DNA of 50,713 nt from DASPTT01 sp035623275 (GTDB taxonomy: Bacteria; Actinomycetota; Acidimicrobiia; Acidimicrobiales; UBA8190), in assembly GCA_035623275.1 (NCBI GenBank), contig DASPTT010000057.1:1-50713 (forward strand). Reading direction: 5' to 3'. Shown piece by piece: positions 16,889 to 25,197 of the stretch. Each line of letters opens with the position of its first letter. Within the stretch, counting starts at the first letter, position 1. The notes below the pieces were generated by a model. That model was not told the DNA's origin and did not search any database. It saw only the letters and a program-made list of their open reading frames with translations. The translations under genes and the position numbers were made by a program.

Positions 16889-18075
16889 GCACGGGACGCC
16901 GACACGCGTTCGCCGGCACCACGGCCGTCGCCGGCATCGGGGCGACGGAGTTCTCGAAGGACTCCGGGCGCAGCGAGCTGCGCCTGGCGGTGGAGGCCGT
17001 CGCCTCCGCCCTGGACGACGCCGGCATCCGGCCCGACGAGGTGGACGGGCTCGTCACCTTCAGCGCCGACACGAACCCCGAGATCGAGGTGGCGCGCAGC
17101 CTGGGGATGGGCGACCTCACCTTCTTCAGTCGCATCCACTACGGCGGTGGGGCCGCGTGCGGCACGGTGCACCAGGCGGCGATGGCCGTCGCCAGCGGCG
17201 TGGCCGACGTGGTGGTGTGCTACCGGGCGTTCAACGAGCGCTCGGGCAACCGCTTCGGCACCGGCGTGCAGGGCCGCGTCCCGGTCGCCAACGCCGAGAT
17301 GGCGCAGTTCTCCTGGTATGCGCCGCACGGCCTGCTCACCCCGGCGTCATGGGTCGCCATGTTCGGCCAGCGCTACCTGCACGTGACCGGGGCCACCACC
17401 GAGGACTTCGGCCGGGTGGCGGTGGCCGACCGCAAGCACGCGGCGACCAACCCGGCGGCCTGGTTCTACGGCAAGCCCATCACCCTCGAGGACCACCAGG
17501 CGTCGCGCTGGATCGTGGAGCCCCTGCGCCTCCTCGACTGCTGCCAGGAGACCGACGGCGGCCAGGCGCTGGTGGTCACCTCCCTTGAGCGGGCGCGCGA
17601 CCTGGCGAAGCCCCCGGCGGTCATCTCGGCCGCGGCACAGGGGTCGGGCGACCAGCAGGACATGATGACGTCGTACTACCGAGACGACATGTCCCGGCTC
17701 CCCGAGATGGGCGTCGTCGCCCGCCAGCTGTGGGACACGTCCGGCCTCGGACCGGCGGACATCCAGGCGGCCATCCTCTACGACCACTTCACGCCCTTCG
17801 TGCTCTGCCAGCTCGAGGAGCTCGGCTTCTGCGACTTCGGCGAGGCCAAGGAGTTCGTCCGCGACGGGCACCTCGAGCTCGGCGGCCGGCTCCCCACCAA
17901 CACCCACGGGGGCCAGCTCGGCGAGGCCTATCTGCACGGTATGAACGGGATCGCCGAGGGCGTGCGCCTGGTGCGGGGGACGTCGGTCAACCAGCCCGAC
18001 GACGTGGCGCACGTGGTGGTCACCGCCGGGACCGGCGTGCCCACCAGCGGGCTCGTCCTCGGCGCCGACCGCTGA
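16885..18075 (+). CDS. ltp2: Thiolase-fold retro-aldolase, Ltp2-like
   Basis: A 396-residue lipid-transfer-protein/thiolase-superfamily enzyme. VAGIGATEFSKDSGRSELRL, FFSRIHYGGGAACGTVHQA, YRAFNERSGNRFGTG, VADRKHAATNPAAWFYGKP, EPLRLLDCCQETDG, YDHFTPFVLCQLEELGFC and NTHGGQLGEAYLHGMNGIAE are very close to Ltp2 as I recall it. With the DUF35 domain of ChsH2, Ltp2 cleaves the last 3-carbon unit of the cholesterol side chain as propionyl-CoA, leaving a 17-ketosteroid. The start is GTG 16885, overlapping the chsH1 stop. It is the last of the five igr-type genes, with the hydrolase 46 bp on. Confidence 0.94.
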   Translation: MSTGRRHAFAGTTAVAGIGATEFSKDSGRSELRLAVEAVASALDDAGIRPDEVDGLVTFSADTNPEIEVARSLGMGDLTFFSRIHYGGGAACGTVHQAAMAVASGVADVVVCYRAFNERSGNRFGTGVQGRVPVANAEMAQFSWYAPHGLLTPASWVAMFGQRYLHVTGATTEDFGRVAVADRKHAATNPAAWFYGKPITLEDHQASRWIVEPLRLLDCCQETDGGQALVVTSLERARDLAKPPAVISAAAQGSGDQQDMMTSYYRDDMSRLPEMGVVARQLWDTSGLGPADIQAAILYDHFTPFVLCQLEELGFCDFGEAKEFVRDGHLELGGRLPTNTHGGQLGEAYLHGMNGIAEGVRLVRGTSVNQPDDVAHVVVTAGTGVPTSGLVLGADR

Positions 18076-18121
18076 GCCACTGACGCTCGCCGCCGGCGGC
18101 CGCACCGGGCACAATGCGTCG

Positions 18122-18970
18122 ATGCCGGAGGGCCGTGGGACCAGGAGGTCGACGGGCGTCGTCGACAGCGGCGGTGAGCACGTCTACTACGAGGTCGTCG
18201 GCACGGGTGCGCCGCTCGTCCTGTGCCACGGCCTCGGCGGGAACCATGCGTCGTGGTGGCAGCAGGTGGCGGTGCTCGGTGCCGAATTCGAGGTGGTCAC
18301 CTGGGACCAACGCGGGTTCGGCAATTCCACCCGGCGTACCGGGCGCTTCGGCCCCGAGGTGGCCGTCGACGACCTCGCCGCGCTGCTCGACCACCTCGGC
18401 CACGACCGTGCCCATGTGGTCGGCCAGTCGATGGGCGGCTGGGTGGCGATGGGGCTCGCCCTGCGCGCCCCCGAGCGGCTCCTCTCGCTGACGCTCACCG
18501 ACACGATCGCCGGTGCGTGGACGCCCGAGGTGCAGGCGATCACCACGGCGAGCGTGGCCGGTGTGCTCGCGCACCTCGACATGGCGGCACTCGGCCGACA
18601 CGTGGCCCTCGGCGACGCGTTCGCCGAGGCCGACCCCGAGCGCGCCGTGCTCTACCAGTTGATCTCGTCCATGGGCGACAAGCCGCCCGACGTCGAGGTG
18701 TTCGCCATGCTCGGCACCATGCGCTTCAGCCCCGAGCAGGTCGCGTCGCTGGCCATGCCGGTGCACCTCGTCGTCGGGGAGGACGACCGGTTGTGCCCGC
18801 CCGAGGCGATGCGGCTGGTCGCGTCGGCCATACCCGGCGCGACCTTCACCGTGCTGGCCGGCACGGGGCACTCGCCGTACTTCGAGGACGCCCCGGCCTG
18901 GAACGCCGCCGTGCTCGGCTTCCTGCGCGGCGTCGCCTCCCCGGCCGGCCCGGGACCGGCCCCTCAGTAG
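18122..18970 (+). CDS. Alpha/beta-hydrolase fold protein
   Basis: A 282-residue alpha/beta hydrolase. The oxyanion region LCHGLGGNHASWW, nucleophile elbow GQSMGGW (Ser about 103), acid in GEDDRLCPP (Asp about 221-222) and His in GTGHSPYFED (about 250) make a complete catalytic triad. It follows ltp2 by 46 bp on the same strand and may be the last gene of that operon. It could hydrolyse a C-C bond or ester/thioester. It is not an obvious HsaD (steroid ring meta-cleavage hydrolase), and I leave the substrate open. Confidence 0.9.
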   Translation: MPEGRGTRRSTGVVDSGGEHVYYEVVGTGAPLVLCHGLGGNHASWWQQVAVLGAEFEVVTWDQRGFGNSTRRTGRFGPEVAVDDLAALLDHLGHDRAHVVGQSMGGWVAMGLALRAPERLLSLTLTDTIAGAWTPEVQAITTASVAGVLAHLDMAALGRHVALGDAFAEADPERAVLYQLISSMGDKPPDVEVFAMLGTMRFSPEQVASLAMPVHLVVGEDDRLCPPEAMRLVASAIPGATFTVLAGTGHSPYFEDAPAWNAAVLGFLRGVASPAGPGPAPQ

Positions 18971-18973
18971 CTG

Positions 18974-19003
18974 CTCCACGCGAGCCCGGCGCTCGTGGTG
19001 GAG
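18974..19003. terminator. Bidirectional hairpin between convergent genes
   Basis: An inverted repeat with arms starting CTCCACGCGAGC and ending GCTCGTGGTGGAG, with one bulge, fills the 49-bp gap between the convergent hydrolase (stop 18970) and membrane-protein (stop 19020) genes. A shared terminator is the natural reading. Confidence 0.55.
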
Positions 19004-19019
19004 GCCGGCCGGGCCGCGG

Positions 19020-19850
19020 CTATCCGCGTGTCGGGTCGGCGAGATAGGCGGCCAGAGCGGTCCGCCGGCGCCGGGCGAAGCGCCAGCTCATGCGGTGGCC
19101 GGCGATCGTGCCGAGCATCGACAGGCCGCAGGCCACGAGGATGCCCCACGCGAACTCCGCGTCCGAGAGCTTGCCGTCGAGCCCGTGCTGGGCGAAGGCC
19201 GACCACAGGAGCAGCGACGGCACGAGGAAGGCGACGGAGAGCACGGGGACCAGGCCGTAGGGCGTGAGGATGAGCGTGCACCAGCGCACGATCATGTGGC
19301 GCCACGGGGAGCGCCGGCGCCAGCGCAGCGAGATCGGGATGGGGTGGTAGGGGAACCAGATCCCCAACCAGGCGGACAGGGCCAGCGTGCCGAAGGGCAT
19401 GACGCAGATCGCCAGGATGGAGAGGATCATGGCGACGTAGTCGTGCGCGGCGACGCCGATGCCCACGGCGATGACGCTGCACAGCGGCGCGACGAGTACC
19501 CACAGCACGACGTTCTTGGCGTACATGAGCCGGCGGAACACCACCGGGTCGTCGAGTGCGTCGGCCGTACGCGCCGCGTCCGCGCCGAGCAGGTTGGTGG
19601 CGGGGACGTCCGAGAACATCCACCCGGCGAGCACCATGGCGAAGGCGAGGCTGCCGTGCAGGGAGAACAGGGCGTTCTTCCAGTGCGGCGGGAGCAGGAA
19701 CCAGCACGCGCACATCAGCACACCGTTCACGGCCACGACGACGGGCGCCTCGTAGGGAGGGTGGAAGGCGCGCCCGAACTCCAGGCGCACGGTCCGCGGG
19801 AGCGTGTCGGGCAGGGCCCGGGTGCTGTCCCCGGTCACCGCCTCAGACAT
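19020..19850 (-). CDS. Polytopic membrane protein of unknown function
   Basis: A 276-residue protein with about six to eight hydrophobic segments, for example VVVAVNGVLMCACWFLLPP, GSLAFAMVLAGWMF, VVLWVLVAPLCSVIAVGIGV, ILAICVMPFGTLALSAWLGI and VPVLSVAFLVPSLLLW. Basic loops include RWRRRSPWR and RFARRRR. The start chosen is ATG 19850, which overlaps the stop of the methyltransferase by 8 bp; upstream in-frame codons lie inside that gene. It is the last gene of the minus-strand run that starts with the FadD17-like gene. I recognise no family. Confidence 0.8.
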   Translation of the reverse strand: MSEAVTGDSTRALPDTLPRTVRLEFGRAFHPPYEAPVVVAVNGVLMCACWFLLPPHWKNALFSLHGSLAFAMVLAGWMFSDVPATNLLGADAARTADALDDPVVFRRLMYAKNVVLWVLVAPLCSVIAVGIGVAAHDYVAMILSILAICVMPFGTLALSAWLGIWFPYHPIPISLRWRRRSPWRHMIVRWCTLILTPYGLVPVLSVAFLVPSLLLWSAFAQHGLDGKLSDAEFAWGILVACGLSMLGTIAGHRMSWRFARRRRTALAAYLADPTRG

Positions 19851-20667
19851 CCCGGACGCGGCCCTCCGGGCCCGGCCTGGCGATGATCTCGCCGTGGGTG
19901 ACCACGAAGACGCCGTCGGGTGCCGCTGCCCAGCGCCGCCAGGCATCGGCGATCGATGCCAGCTCGCCGGGGTCGCTCATCCCGTATTCGAGCGCCTGGG
20001 AGGCGAAGTCGGAGCGCTGCACCCGCTCCGCCCACAGGTCGGCCCACCACCGGCGGCTCGGAGGGTCGGCGAAGGTCCAGGTGGAGCTGGTGGCCGCCAC
20101 GTCCCGGCACCCCGCCTGCTGCGCCCAGCCGAGCAGGTGCCGGCCGGCGTCGGCCTGGGCACCGTTGTGCGCCGTCACGTCGTGGTAGAGCGCCATCCAG
20201 CGGTCCAGCCGCTCGTCGCCGGGGGCCCACACGAAGCCCCCGTAGTCGCTGTCGCGCGCCGCGAGCACCCCGCCGGGCCGCAGCACGCGGGCCATCTCGC
20301 GGATGGCGGCGACCGGGTCGGTCAGGTGCTGGAGGACCTGGTGGGCGTGGACCACGTCGAAGCTGGCGTCGCCGAATTCGAGGGCGTACACGTCGCCCAC
20401 GGCGAATCGCACCCGGCCGTCGCCGGCGCCGATGCGGCCCCGGGCCTCGGCCAGCACCGGCTCGGCGCGGTCGACCCCGACCACGCGACCGGGTCGCACG
20501 CGCGTCGCCAGGTCGACGGTGATCGTGCCGGGCCCGCATCCGACGTCGAGGAGGTCCTGCCCGGCGCGCAGGTGGGCGAGCAGGTACGCGGCCGAGTTCT
20601 CGGCCGTGCGCCAGCGGTGGCTGCGCAGCACCGAGTCGTGGTGCCCGTGGGTGTAGGTGTCAGCCAT
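19843..20667 (-). CDS. Class I SAM-dependent methyltransferase
   Basis: A 274-residue methyltransferase with the SAM motif I LLDVGCGPGTITVDLA, acidic motif II VVGVDRAEPVL, FAVGDVYALEFGDASFDVV and HVLQHL-type region HAHQVLQHLTDP, then MARVLRPGGVLAARD. It resembles UbiE/Methyltransf_11 enzymes acting on small molecules or lipids. ATG 20667 overlaps the stop of the upstream Pr6Pr gene by a few bases; a GTG at 20673 is possible. It overlaps the downstream membrane protein by 8 bp, so the three genes form a unit. The substrate is unknown. Confidence 0.88.
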   Translation of the reverse strand: MADTYTHGHHDSVLRSHRWRTAENSAAYLLAHLRAGQDLLDVGCGPGTITVDLATRVRPGRVVGVDRAEPVLAEARGRIGAGDGRVRFAVGDVYALEFGDASFDVVHAHQVLQHLTDPVAAIREMARVLRPGGVLAARDSDYGGFVWAPGDERLDRWMALYHDVTAHNGAQADAGRHLLGWAQQAGCRDVAATSSTWTFADPPSRRWWADLWAERVQRSDFASQALEYGMSDPGELASIADAWRRWAAAPDGVFVVTHGEIIARPGPEGRVRDV

Positions 20668-21301
20668 CGGCACCCTGCTCGGCGCGCCGGGCCAGCCGCG
20701 GGTCGAGGGCCGAGGCCCCCGCGGCGGCCCCGAGGAAGAGCAGGCCCACGAAGAGCGCGTTGGTGACGGCCTTGGCGTAGCCCTTGGTGGTCACGTCGAT
20801 GAAGGCGTAGGGATACCAGTGGATCGCCGCGCCCCGCAGGAGCGTGAGGGCGAACCAGGTGAGCGGGAAGAGCATGCTCAGCCACACGACGCGGGGAGAG
20901 ACCCTGCCCCGCGGGCCGAACAGCAGCCAGCCCCCGACCGCCAGGATCGGGGTCACCGTGTGCAGCAGCTGGTCCGACACGGCGAGCCAGCCCTGCAGCG
21001 GTGCGGCGAGGAAGAGGTGGTACACCACACCGGTGACGGCGATGGCGGCGACGCCGATCAGCCGCAGCGTGGCGAAGGCCGTCGACCCTCGGTCGAGATC
21101 GACGGCCAGCAGGGCCGTGGTGACGCCGACGACGACGTTCGACCACACCGTGAAGAAGGCGAAGACGTTGAGGGCCCGGGCCGCGCCGTGGAAATGGCCC
21201 GGGGTGGCCGCCTGGGCGGCCACGACCACCGCGATGGCGATCCCGGCCACGACGACGGCCACGGTCGTGGCGAACACGAGCCGGGCCCAGCGGTCGTCCA
21301 T
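20660..21301 (-). CDS. Pr6Pr-family integral membrane protein
   Basis: A 213-residue protein with about six membrane spans. NVFAFFTVWSNVVVGVTTAL, GVVYHLFLAAPLQGW, LLHTVTPILAVGGWLLFGPRG, IHWYPYAFIDVTTKGY and the order of spans fit the Pr6Pr family, a group of uncharacterised six-helix proteins in actinobacteria. The start ATG 21301 is 37 bp after the FKBP lipoprotein stop. It overlaps the methyltransferase gene downstream. The biological role is unknown; its presence in the FadD17-like transcription unit could be incidental. Confidence 0.85.
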   Translation of the reverse strand: MDDRWARLVFATTVAVVVAGIAIAVVVAAQAATPGHFHGAARALNVFAFFTVWSNVVVGVTTALLAVDLDRGSTAFATLRLIGVAAIAVTGVVYHLFLAAPLQGWLAVSDQLLHTVTPILAVGGWLLFGPRGRVSPRVVWLSMLFPLTWFALTLLRGAAIHWYPYAFIDVTTKGYAKAVTNALFVGLLFLGAAAGASALDPRLARRAEQGADG

Positions 21302-21338
21302 GGGCCCGAGGCTACCGACGGTGCCGGCCGACCCCTCG

Positions 21339-21854
21339 CTACTGGACGCCCACGAGGTCGACCACGAACACCAGGGTCTCGTTCGGCCCGACCGCCGGTG
21401 GCTGCCCGCTGGCGCCGTAGCCCTCGGCCGGGGGGATCACGATCTCGCGTCGTCCGCCGATCTTCATCCCCACGATGCCTTGCGCGAACCCGGGGATCAC
21501 GCCGCTCAAGGGGAACGTGGCGGGCGAGCCCCGGACCCAGCTCGAGTCGAATGTCTGCCCGTTGGCGTAGTTGGCCCCCACGTACTGGACGACCACGGTG
21601 TTGCTCGCAGCGGCCGTGGTCCCGGTCCCCACGACGAGGTCCTTGGTCACGAGCGACGTGGGTGCCGGCGGTGTGCCGGCGCTGACGACGGGCGCGACCT
21701 GCAGGTTGGTGGCGTTGGCGACCGCCGGCACGGAGGCACCGCCGCTCGTCCCGGTGCTCGAGCCGGTGGCGGCGGAGGAGCTGCTGGTGGAGCTGCAGGC
21801 GGCCAGGCCCAGGGCGAAGGCCGCGGCCATGACGGGGAGGAGAAGGCGTCGCAT
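21339..21854 (-). CDS. FKBP-type peptidyl-prolyl isomerase lipoprotein
   Basis: A 171-residue secreted lipoprotein. MRRLLLPVMAAAFALGLAAC has a lipobox with Cys20, so it should be anchored on the outer face of the membrane after lipidation. A Ser/Thr-rich linker follows. The FKBP domain begins about residue 69: TKDLVVGTGTTA, VVQYVGANYANGQTFDSSW, SGVIPGFAQGIVGMKIGGRR and EIVIPPAEGYG, ending in LVFVVDLVGV. It would catalyse proline isomerisation in exported proteins. The gap to DUF167 upstream is 70 bp and may hold its own promoter. Confidence 0.93.
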   Translation of the reverse strand: MRRLLLPVMAAAFALGLAACSSTSSSSAATGSSTGTSGGASVPAVANATNLQVAPVVSAGTPPAPTSLVTKDLVVGTGTTAAASNTVVVQYVGANYANGQTFDSSWVRGSPATFPLSGVIPGFAQGIVGMKIGGRREIVIPPAEGYGASGQPPAVGPNETLVFVVDLVGVQ

Positions 21855-21924
21855 GGCGGGGCACCCTAGCGAGCCGGCGCCCACCACATGGAGTCGGGCA
21901 CGGACCGGGACGACCCGGCGCGAT

Positions 21925-22215
21925 TCACGTGGCCCGCAGCTCGTCGAGCCTGGCCCGGTCGACATGGTCCGCCTCGACGAGCTTGGTGCGGCTGGAACGA
22001 CCGCGCACGATGCGGACGTCGACCTTGCGCACCCCGAGCGCGGCCGCCAGAACGGCGATGGCGGCCGCGTTGGCCCGTCCGTCCGCCGCCGGGGCCCGCA
22101 CCCGCACCACCAGCGCCGGCTCGTCCTCGGGGCCGCTGGTGCCGCCGACCGAGTCGCGCGCCGCCCCGGGATGGACGCGCACGAGGAAGCGCACGGTGCC
22201 CGGCGAGCCGCTCAC
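21925..22215 (-). CDS. DUF167 (YggU-family) protein
   Basis: A 96-residue protein: FLVRVHPGAARDSVGG, LVVRVRAPAADGRANAAAIA, LGVRKVDVRIVRGRSSRTK. These match the DUF167/YggU fold, with the conserved ANxA and the RG-x-SR-x-K segment. GTG 22215 overlaps the stop of the FadD17-like gene as GTGA, so it is translated from the same transcript. The function of the family is not established. The link to the ligase is by transcription only. Confidence 0.9.
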   Translation of the reverse strand: MSGSPGTVRFLVRVHPGAARDSVGGTSGPEDEPALVVRVRAPAADGRANAAAIAVLAAALGVRKVDVRIVRGRSSRTKLVEADHVDRARLDELRAT

Positions 22216-23870
22216 CGGCGGGCCAGCGCCTCCTCCAGGGCCGCGGCGTCCGACCGCTCGAGGCGGCGGTAGGCGGCACCTCGCTCCGCCCGCCACCACA
22301 CCGGGTCGTCGCAGTTCCACCGCTCCGCGCGAAGAGTCCGGACGAGCACCTTGCTGGTGGCGGTGGTGGGCAGGGCCTCGCAGACGCGCACGAAGCGCGG
22401 CGCCCATTTGGTGCCGAGATCGGGCTGGGCCCCCAGGAACCGCGTGAGCTCGTCGGCGTCGAAGGCCGCGCCCGGCCGCAGCTCGAGCGCCGCCATCACC
22501 TGGTCGCCCACGGCGGGGTCCGGCACCCCGTAGACCGCGGCCAGGACCACGTCGGGATGACGCTCGAGGATGCGGGCGACGGGCGCCGCGGCGAAATTCT
22601 CGCCGTCGACGCGCAGCCAGTCGTCGGTCCGCCCGGCGAAGTAGAAGAACCCGGCCTCGTCGCGATACGCCAGGTCGCCGGTCCAGTACCACCCGTTGCG
22701 AAGCCGCGTCCGCTCGGCCTCCTCGTTGTCCCAGTAGCCCTCGAAGCCCGCGCCCCCGGTCGTGGAGACCAGCTCGCCGATGCACTCGTGCGCGTTCTCG
22801 AGACGCCCCTGGTGGTCGAAGCGGGCGCGCACGCACTCCTCGCCGGTCTCGGGGTCGACGACGAGCGTGCCCTCCGGGGCCCGTCCCAGGGCGCCGTGGG
22901 GGGTGTCGGGCGTGCGCTGGACCACCGCAGCCCCCTCGGTGGACCCGTAGCTGTCGATGACGCTGCAGCCGAATCGCTCCCCGAAGCGGGCGACGTCGCG
23001 CTCGGCGCCCTCGTTGCCGAAGACGAGGCGCAGGGGATTCTGCGCATCGTCCTCGCGCTCTGGAGTGGCGAGGACGTAGGAGAGGGGCTTGCCCACGTAG
23101 TTGAAGTAGCTGACGCCGTGTCGGCGCACGTCGGGGAGGAACCCCGATGCCGAGAAGCGGCCGCCGGTGGGGAGGGCGACGGTGCAGCCGCCGGCGACGG
23201 CGGGGCCCCAGCCGGCCATCAACGCGTTGGAGTGGAACAGCGGCATCGCCACGTAGCACGTGTCGGCCGGGGTGAGCTCGAACATCTGCGCCACGATCAC
23301 CGATATGCGGGCCAGGCGTCCCTGCGTGCAGCGGCACGCCTTGGGCGCGCCCGAGGTGCCGGAGGTGAACACCAGGTAGCCGAGCGTGTCGGGCTCGATC
23401 CCGCGTGCCCGGGGATCGGGGACGGGGGCCCCCTGGTGCGCGCCGACGGTCACGGCGAAGCCAGGCTCGTCGACCACGAGGACGCGGGGCCCGTCGGGAG
23501 CGACGGTGCCGATGCCCTCGCCGAGGTCGAGCCCCGCCACCAGGGGGAGGTGGGTGCGGTCGGTCACGAGCAGCTGACAGCGCGTGTGGGCCAGGTCCCG
23601 CGCCAGGTCCGGGCCGCGGTGGGTCGGGTTGGCGCCCACGACGACGGCCCCGGCCATGGCACAGGCCCCGAGCCACAGGGCGAACTCGGGCACGTTGTCG
23701 AGGAGCACCGCGACGTGGAACGGGCCCGGGGCCCGGAGCTCGTCGAGCCACGCGGCCCGGGCCGCGCCGGCAGCGACCACCTCCCGCCAGTTGAGGCGCG
23801 CCCCGTCGGCGACCAGGCCGACACCGGCGTCGTCCGCCCGGGCGGCGAGGAGATCGGCCATCGTTTCCAT
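22212..23870 (-). CDS. fadD17: AMP-dependent acyl-CoA synthetase, FadD17-like
   Basis: A 552-residue ANL ligase. VAVLLDNVPEFALWLGACAM, VGANPTHRGPDLARDLAHT, VFTSGTSGAPKACRC, DSYGSTEGAA, WTGDLAYRDEAGFFYFAGR, DDWLRVDGENFAAAPVARIL and TTATSKVLVRTL (adenylation Lys) are present. The N-terminal half resembles FadD17 of M. tuberculosis, a steroid side-chain CoA ligase of the cholesterol regulon. ATG 23870 has AAGGAGG 10 bases upstream; nearer and farther in-frame starts exist at 23861, 23879 and 23912. A KstR-like site is 78 bp upstream, shared with the divergent LLM gene. Confidence 0.88.
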   Translation of the reverse strand: METMADLLAARADDAGVGLVADGARLNWREVVAAGAARAAWLDELRAPGPFHVAVLLDNVPEFALWLGACAMAGAVVVGANPTHRGPDLARDLAHTRCQLLVTDRTHLPLVAGLDLGEGIGTVAPDGPRVLVVDEPGFAVTVGAHQGAPVPDPRARGIEPDTLGYLVFTSGTSGAPKACRCTQGRLARISVIVAQMFELTPADTCYVAMPLFHSNALMAGWGPAVAGGCTVALPTGGRFSASGFLPDVRRHGVSYFNYVGKPLSYVLATPEREDDAQNPLRLVFGNEGAERDVARFGERFGCSVIDSYGSTEGAAVVQRTPDTPHGALGRAPEGTLVVDPETGEECVRARFDHQGRLENAHECIGELVSTTGGAGFEGYWDNEEAERTRLRNGWYWTGDLAYRDEAGFFYFAGRTDDWLRVDGENFAAAPVARILERHPDVVLAAVYGVPDPAVGDQVMAALELRPGAAFDADELTRFLGAQPDLGTKWAPRFVRVCEALPTTATSKVLVRTLRAERWNCDDPVWWRAERGAAYRRLERSDAAALEEALARR

Positions 23871-23947
23871 GTCGTTCATGCCTCCTTCCAGGGCGTTCGT
23901 CCCGGCGGCCATCCGTCGTCCGCCCCCCGGACCCCGTCTGGAATTAT

Positions 23948-23961
23948 TGGAACACGTTGCA
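23948..23961. promoter_or_regulatory. KstR-like operator between fadD17-like and LLM genes
   Basis: TGGAACACGTTGCA matches TnnAACnnGTTnnA at all fixed positions. It is in the 143-bp divergent gap, 78 bp from the ligase start and 53 bp from the LLM start, so one site could control both. Confidence 0.65.
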
Positions 23962-24013
23962 TTTTTGCGGGCAAGATGGTACCGTCGCCCCCCGAGCGAG
24001 AGGAGCCTCCCCC

Positions 24014-25141
24014 ATGGAGTTCGGGATCTTCAACGGCATGTGCATCACTCCCAAGTACCGGGAGGCGCACGGTGCCCGGTCCGAGCACGACCGCCTCCTG
24101 GACGAGCTGGCCTTCATCCGGGCCGCCGACGCCGCCGGATTCAAGTACACCTGGGCGACGGAGCACCACTTCCTCACCGAGTACTCCCACCTCTCGGCCA
24201 GCGAGGCGTTCATGGGCTTCGCCGCCGCGCAGACCGAGAACATCCACATCGGGTCGGGCATCTTCAACATCACGCCCCCGGTGAACCACCCCGCCCGGGT
24301 GGCCGAGAAGGTGGCCATGCTCGACCACCTCTCCAACGGGCGCATCGAATTCGGCGTCGGCCGGGGGTCGTCGACCACCGAGCAGCGTGGCTTCGGCATC
24401 GAGGACCCCGAGCTCACCCGGGAGATGGTGGCCGAGACCCTGCCGCAGATCGTGCGCATGTTCCGGGACGAGCCCTATTCCTTCGAGGGCAAGTTCTTCT
24501 CCATGCCCGAGCGCAACGTGCTGCCCAAGCCCTACACCGACCCGCACCCGCCGTTGTGGGTGGCGGCCGGCAGCCCCAGCACCTTCGAGCTCGCGGCCCA
24601 GCAGGGCCTCGGGGTCCTCTGCTTCGCCTTCGGCAAGCCCGAGCAGTTCACGCCGCTCATCGAGGGCTACAAGAAGACGATCGAGAACTGCGACCCTGTC
24701 GGCGAGTACGTGAACAACAACGTCATGATCACCACCCAGATGCTCTGCCTGGAGGACGGCGGCCGGGCCCGGGACGTCGTGCGCAACATCGACCAGGCCT
24801 ACCACTCGAGCCTGGTGTTCCGGTACCTCGACACCTTCCCCCGTCCCGCCGGCATCCCGGTGTGGCCCGAGCTCATCCCCGAGCAGACGCCCCAGATGAT
24901 CGACGGAGCCATCGACAAGGGTCTCATCGCGGTCGGCGACCCCGAGGAGGTCACCCGGGCCGTCCAACGCTTCGCCGACACGGGGGCCGACCAGCTCGCC
25001 TTCGGCATGCTCTCCTCCGCCATGCCCATCGAGATCTGCGAGGAGGCCGTGGCCACCTTCGGCAAGCACGTGCTGCCCCAGTTCGACAAGGACCCCGTCC
25101 ACTCGACGACCCGCCAGCGCCAGGCCCAGATCGGTCACTGA
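24014..25141 (+). CDS. LLM-class flavin-dependent oxidoreductase
   Basis: A 375-residue luciferase-like monooxygenase-fold protein. MEFGIFNGMCI, RAADAAGFKYTWATEHHF, IGSGIFNITPPVNHPARVAE, LDHLSNGRIEFGVGRGSSTTE and GVGRG fit bacterial luciferase-like (alkanal monooxygenase-like) oxidoreductases. It differs clearly from the two LLM proteins in the P450 operon. ATG 24014 has AGAGGAG nine bases upstream. A KstR-like site is 53 bp before the start. It appears to be a single-gene unit converging on the EthD-like gene. It may oxygenate or reduce a steroid intermediate; evidence is context only. Confidence 0.9.
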   Translation: MEFGIFNGMCITPKYREAHGARSEHDRLLDELAFIRAADAAGFKYTWATEHHFLTEYSHLSASEAFMGFAAAQTENIHIGSGIFNITPPVNHPARVAEKVAMLDHLSNGRIEFGVGRGSSTTEQRGFGIEDPELTREMVAETLPQIVRMFRDEPYSFEGKFFSMPERNVLPKPYTDPHPPLWVAAGSPSTFELAAQQGLGVLCFAFGKPEQFTPLIEGYKKTIENCDPVGEYVNNNVMITTQMLCLEDGGRARDVVRNIDQAYHSSLVFRYLDTFPRPAGIPVWPELIPEQTPQMIDGAIDKGLIAVGDPEEVTRAVQRFADTGADQLAFGMLSSAMPIEICEEAVATFGKHVLPQFDKDPVHSTTRQRQAQIGH

Positions 25142-25197
25142 GCGGCGGGCCGCCCGCGACCCCCCTGGGCGGCGCCTCGACCGTCGGCGGGGCGGTG

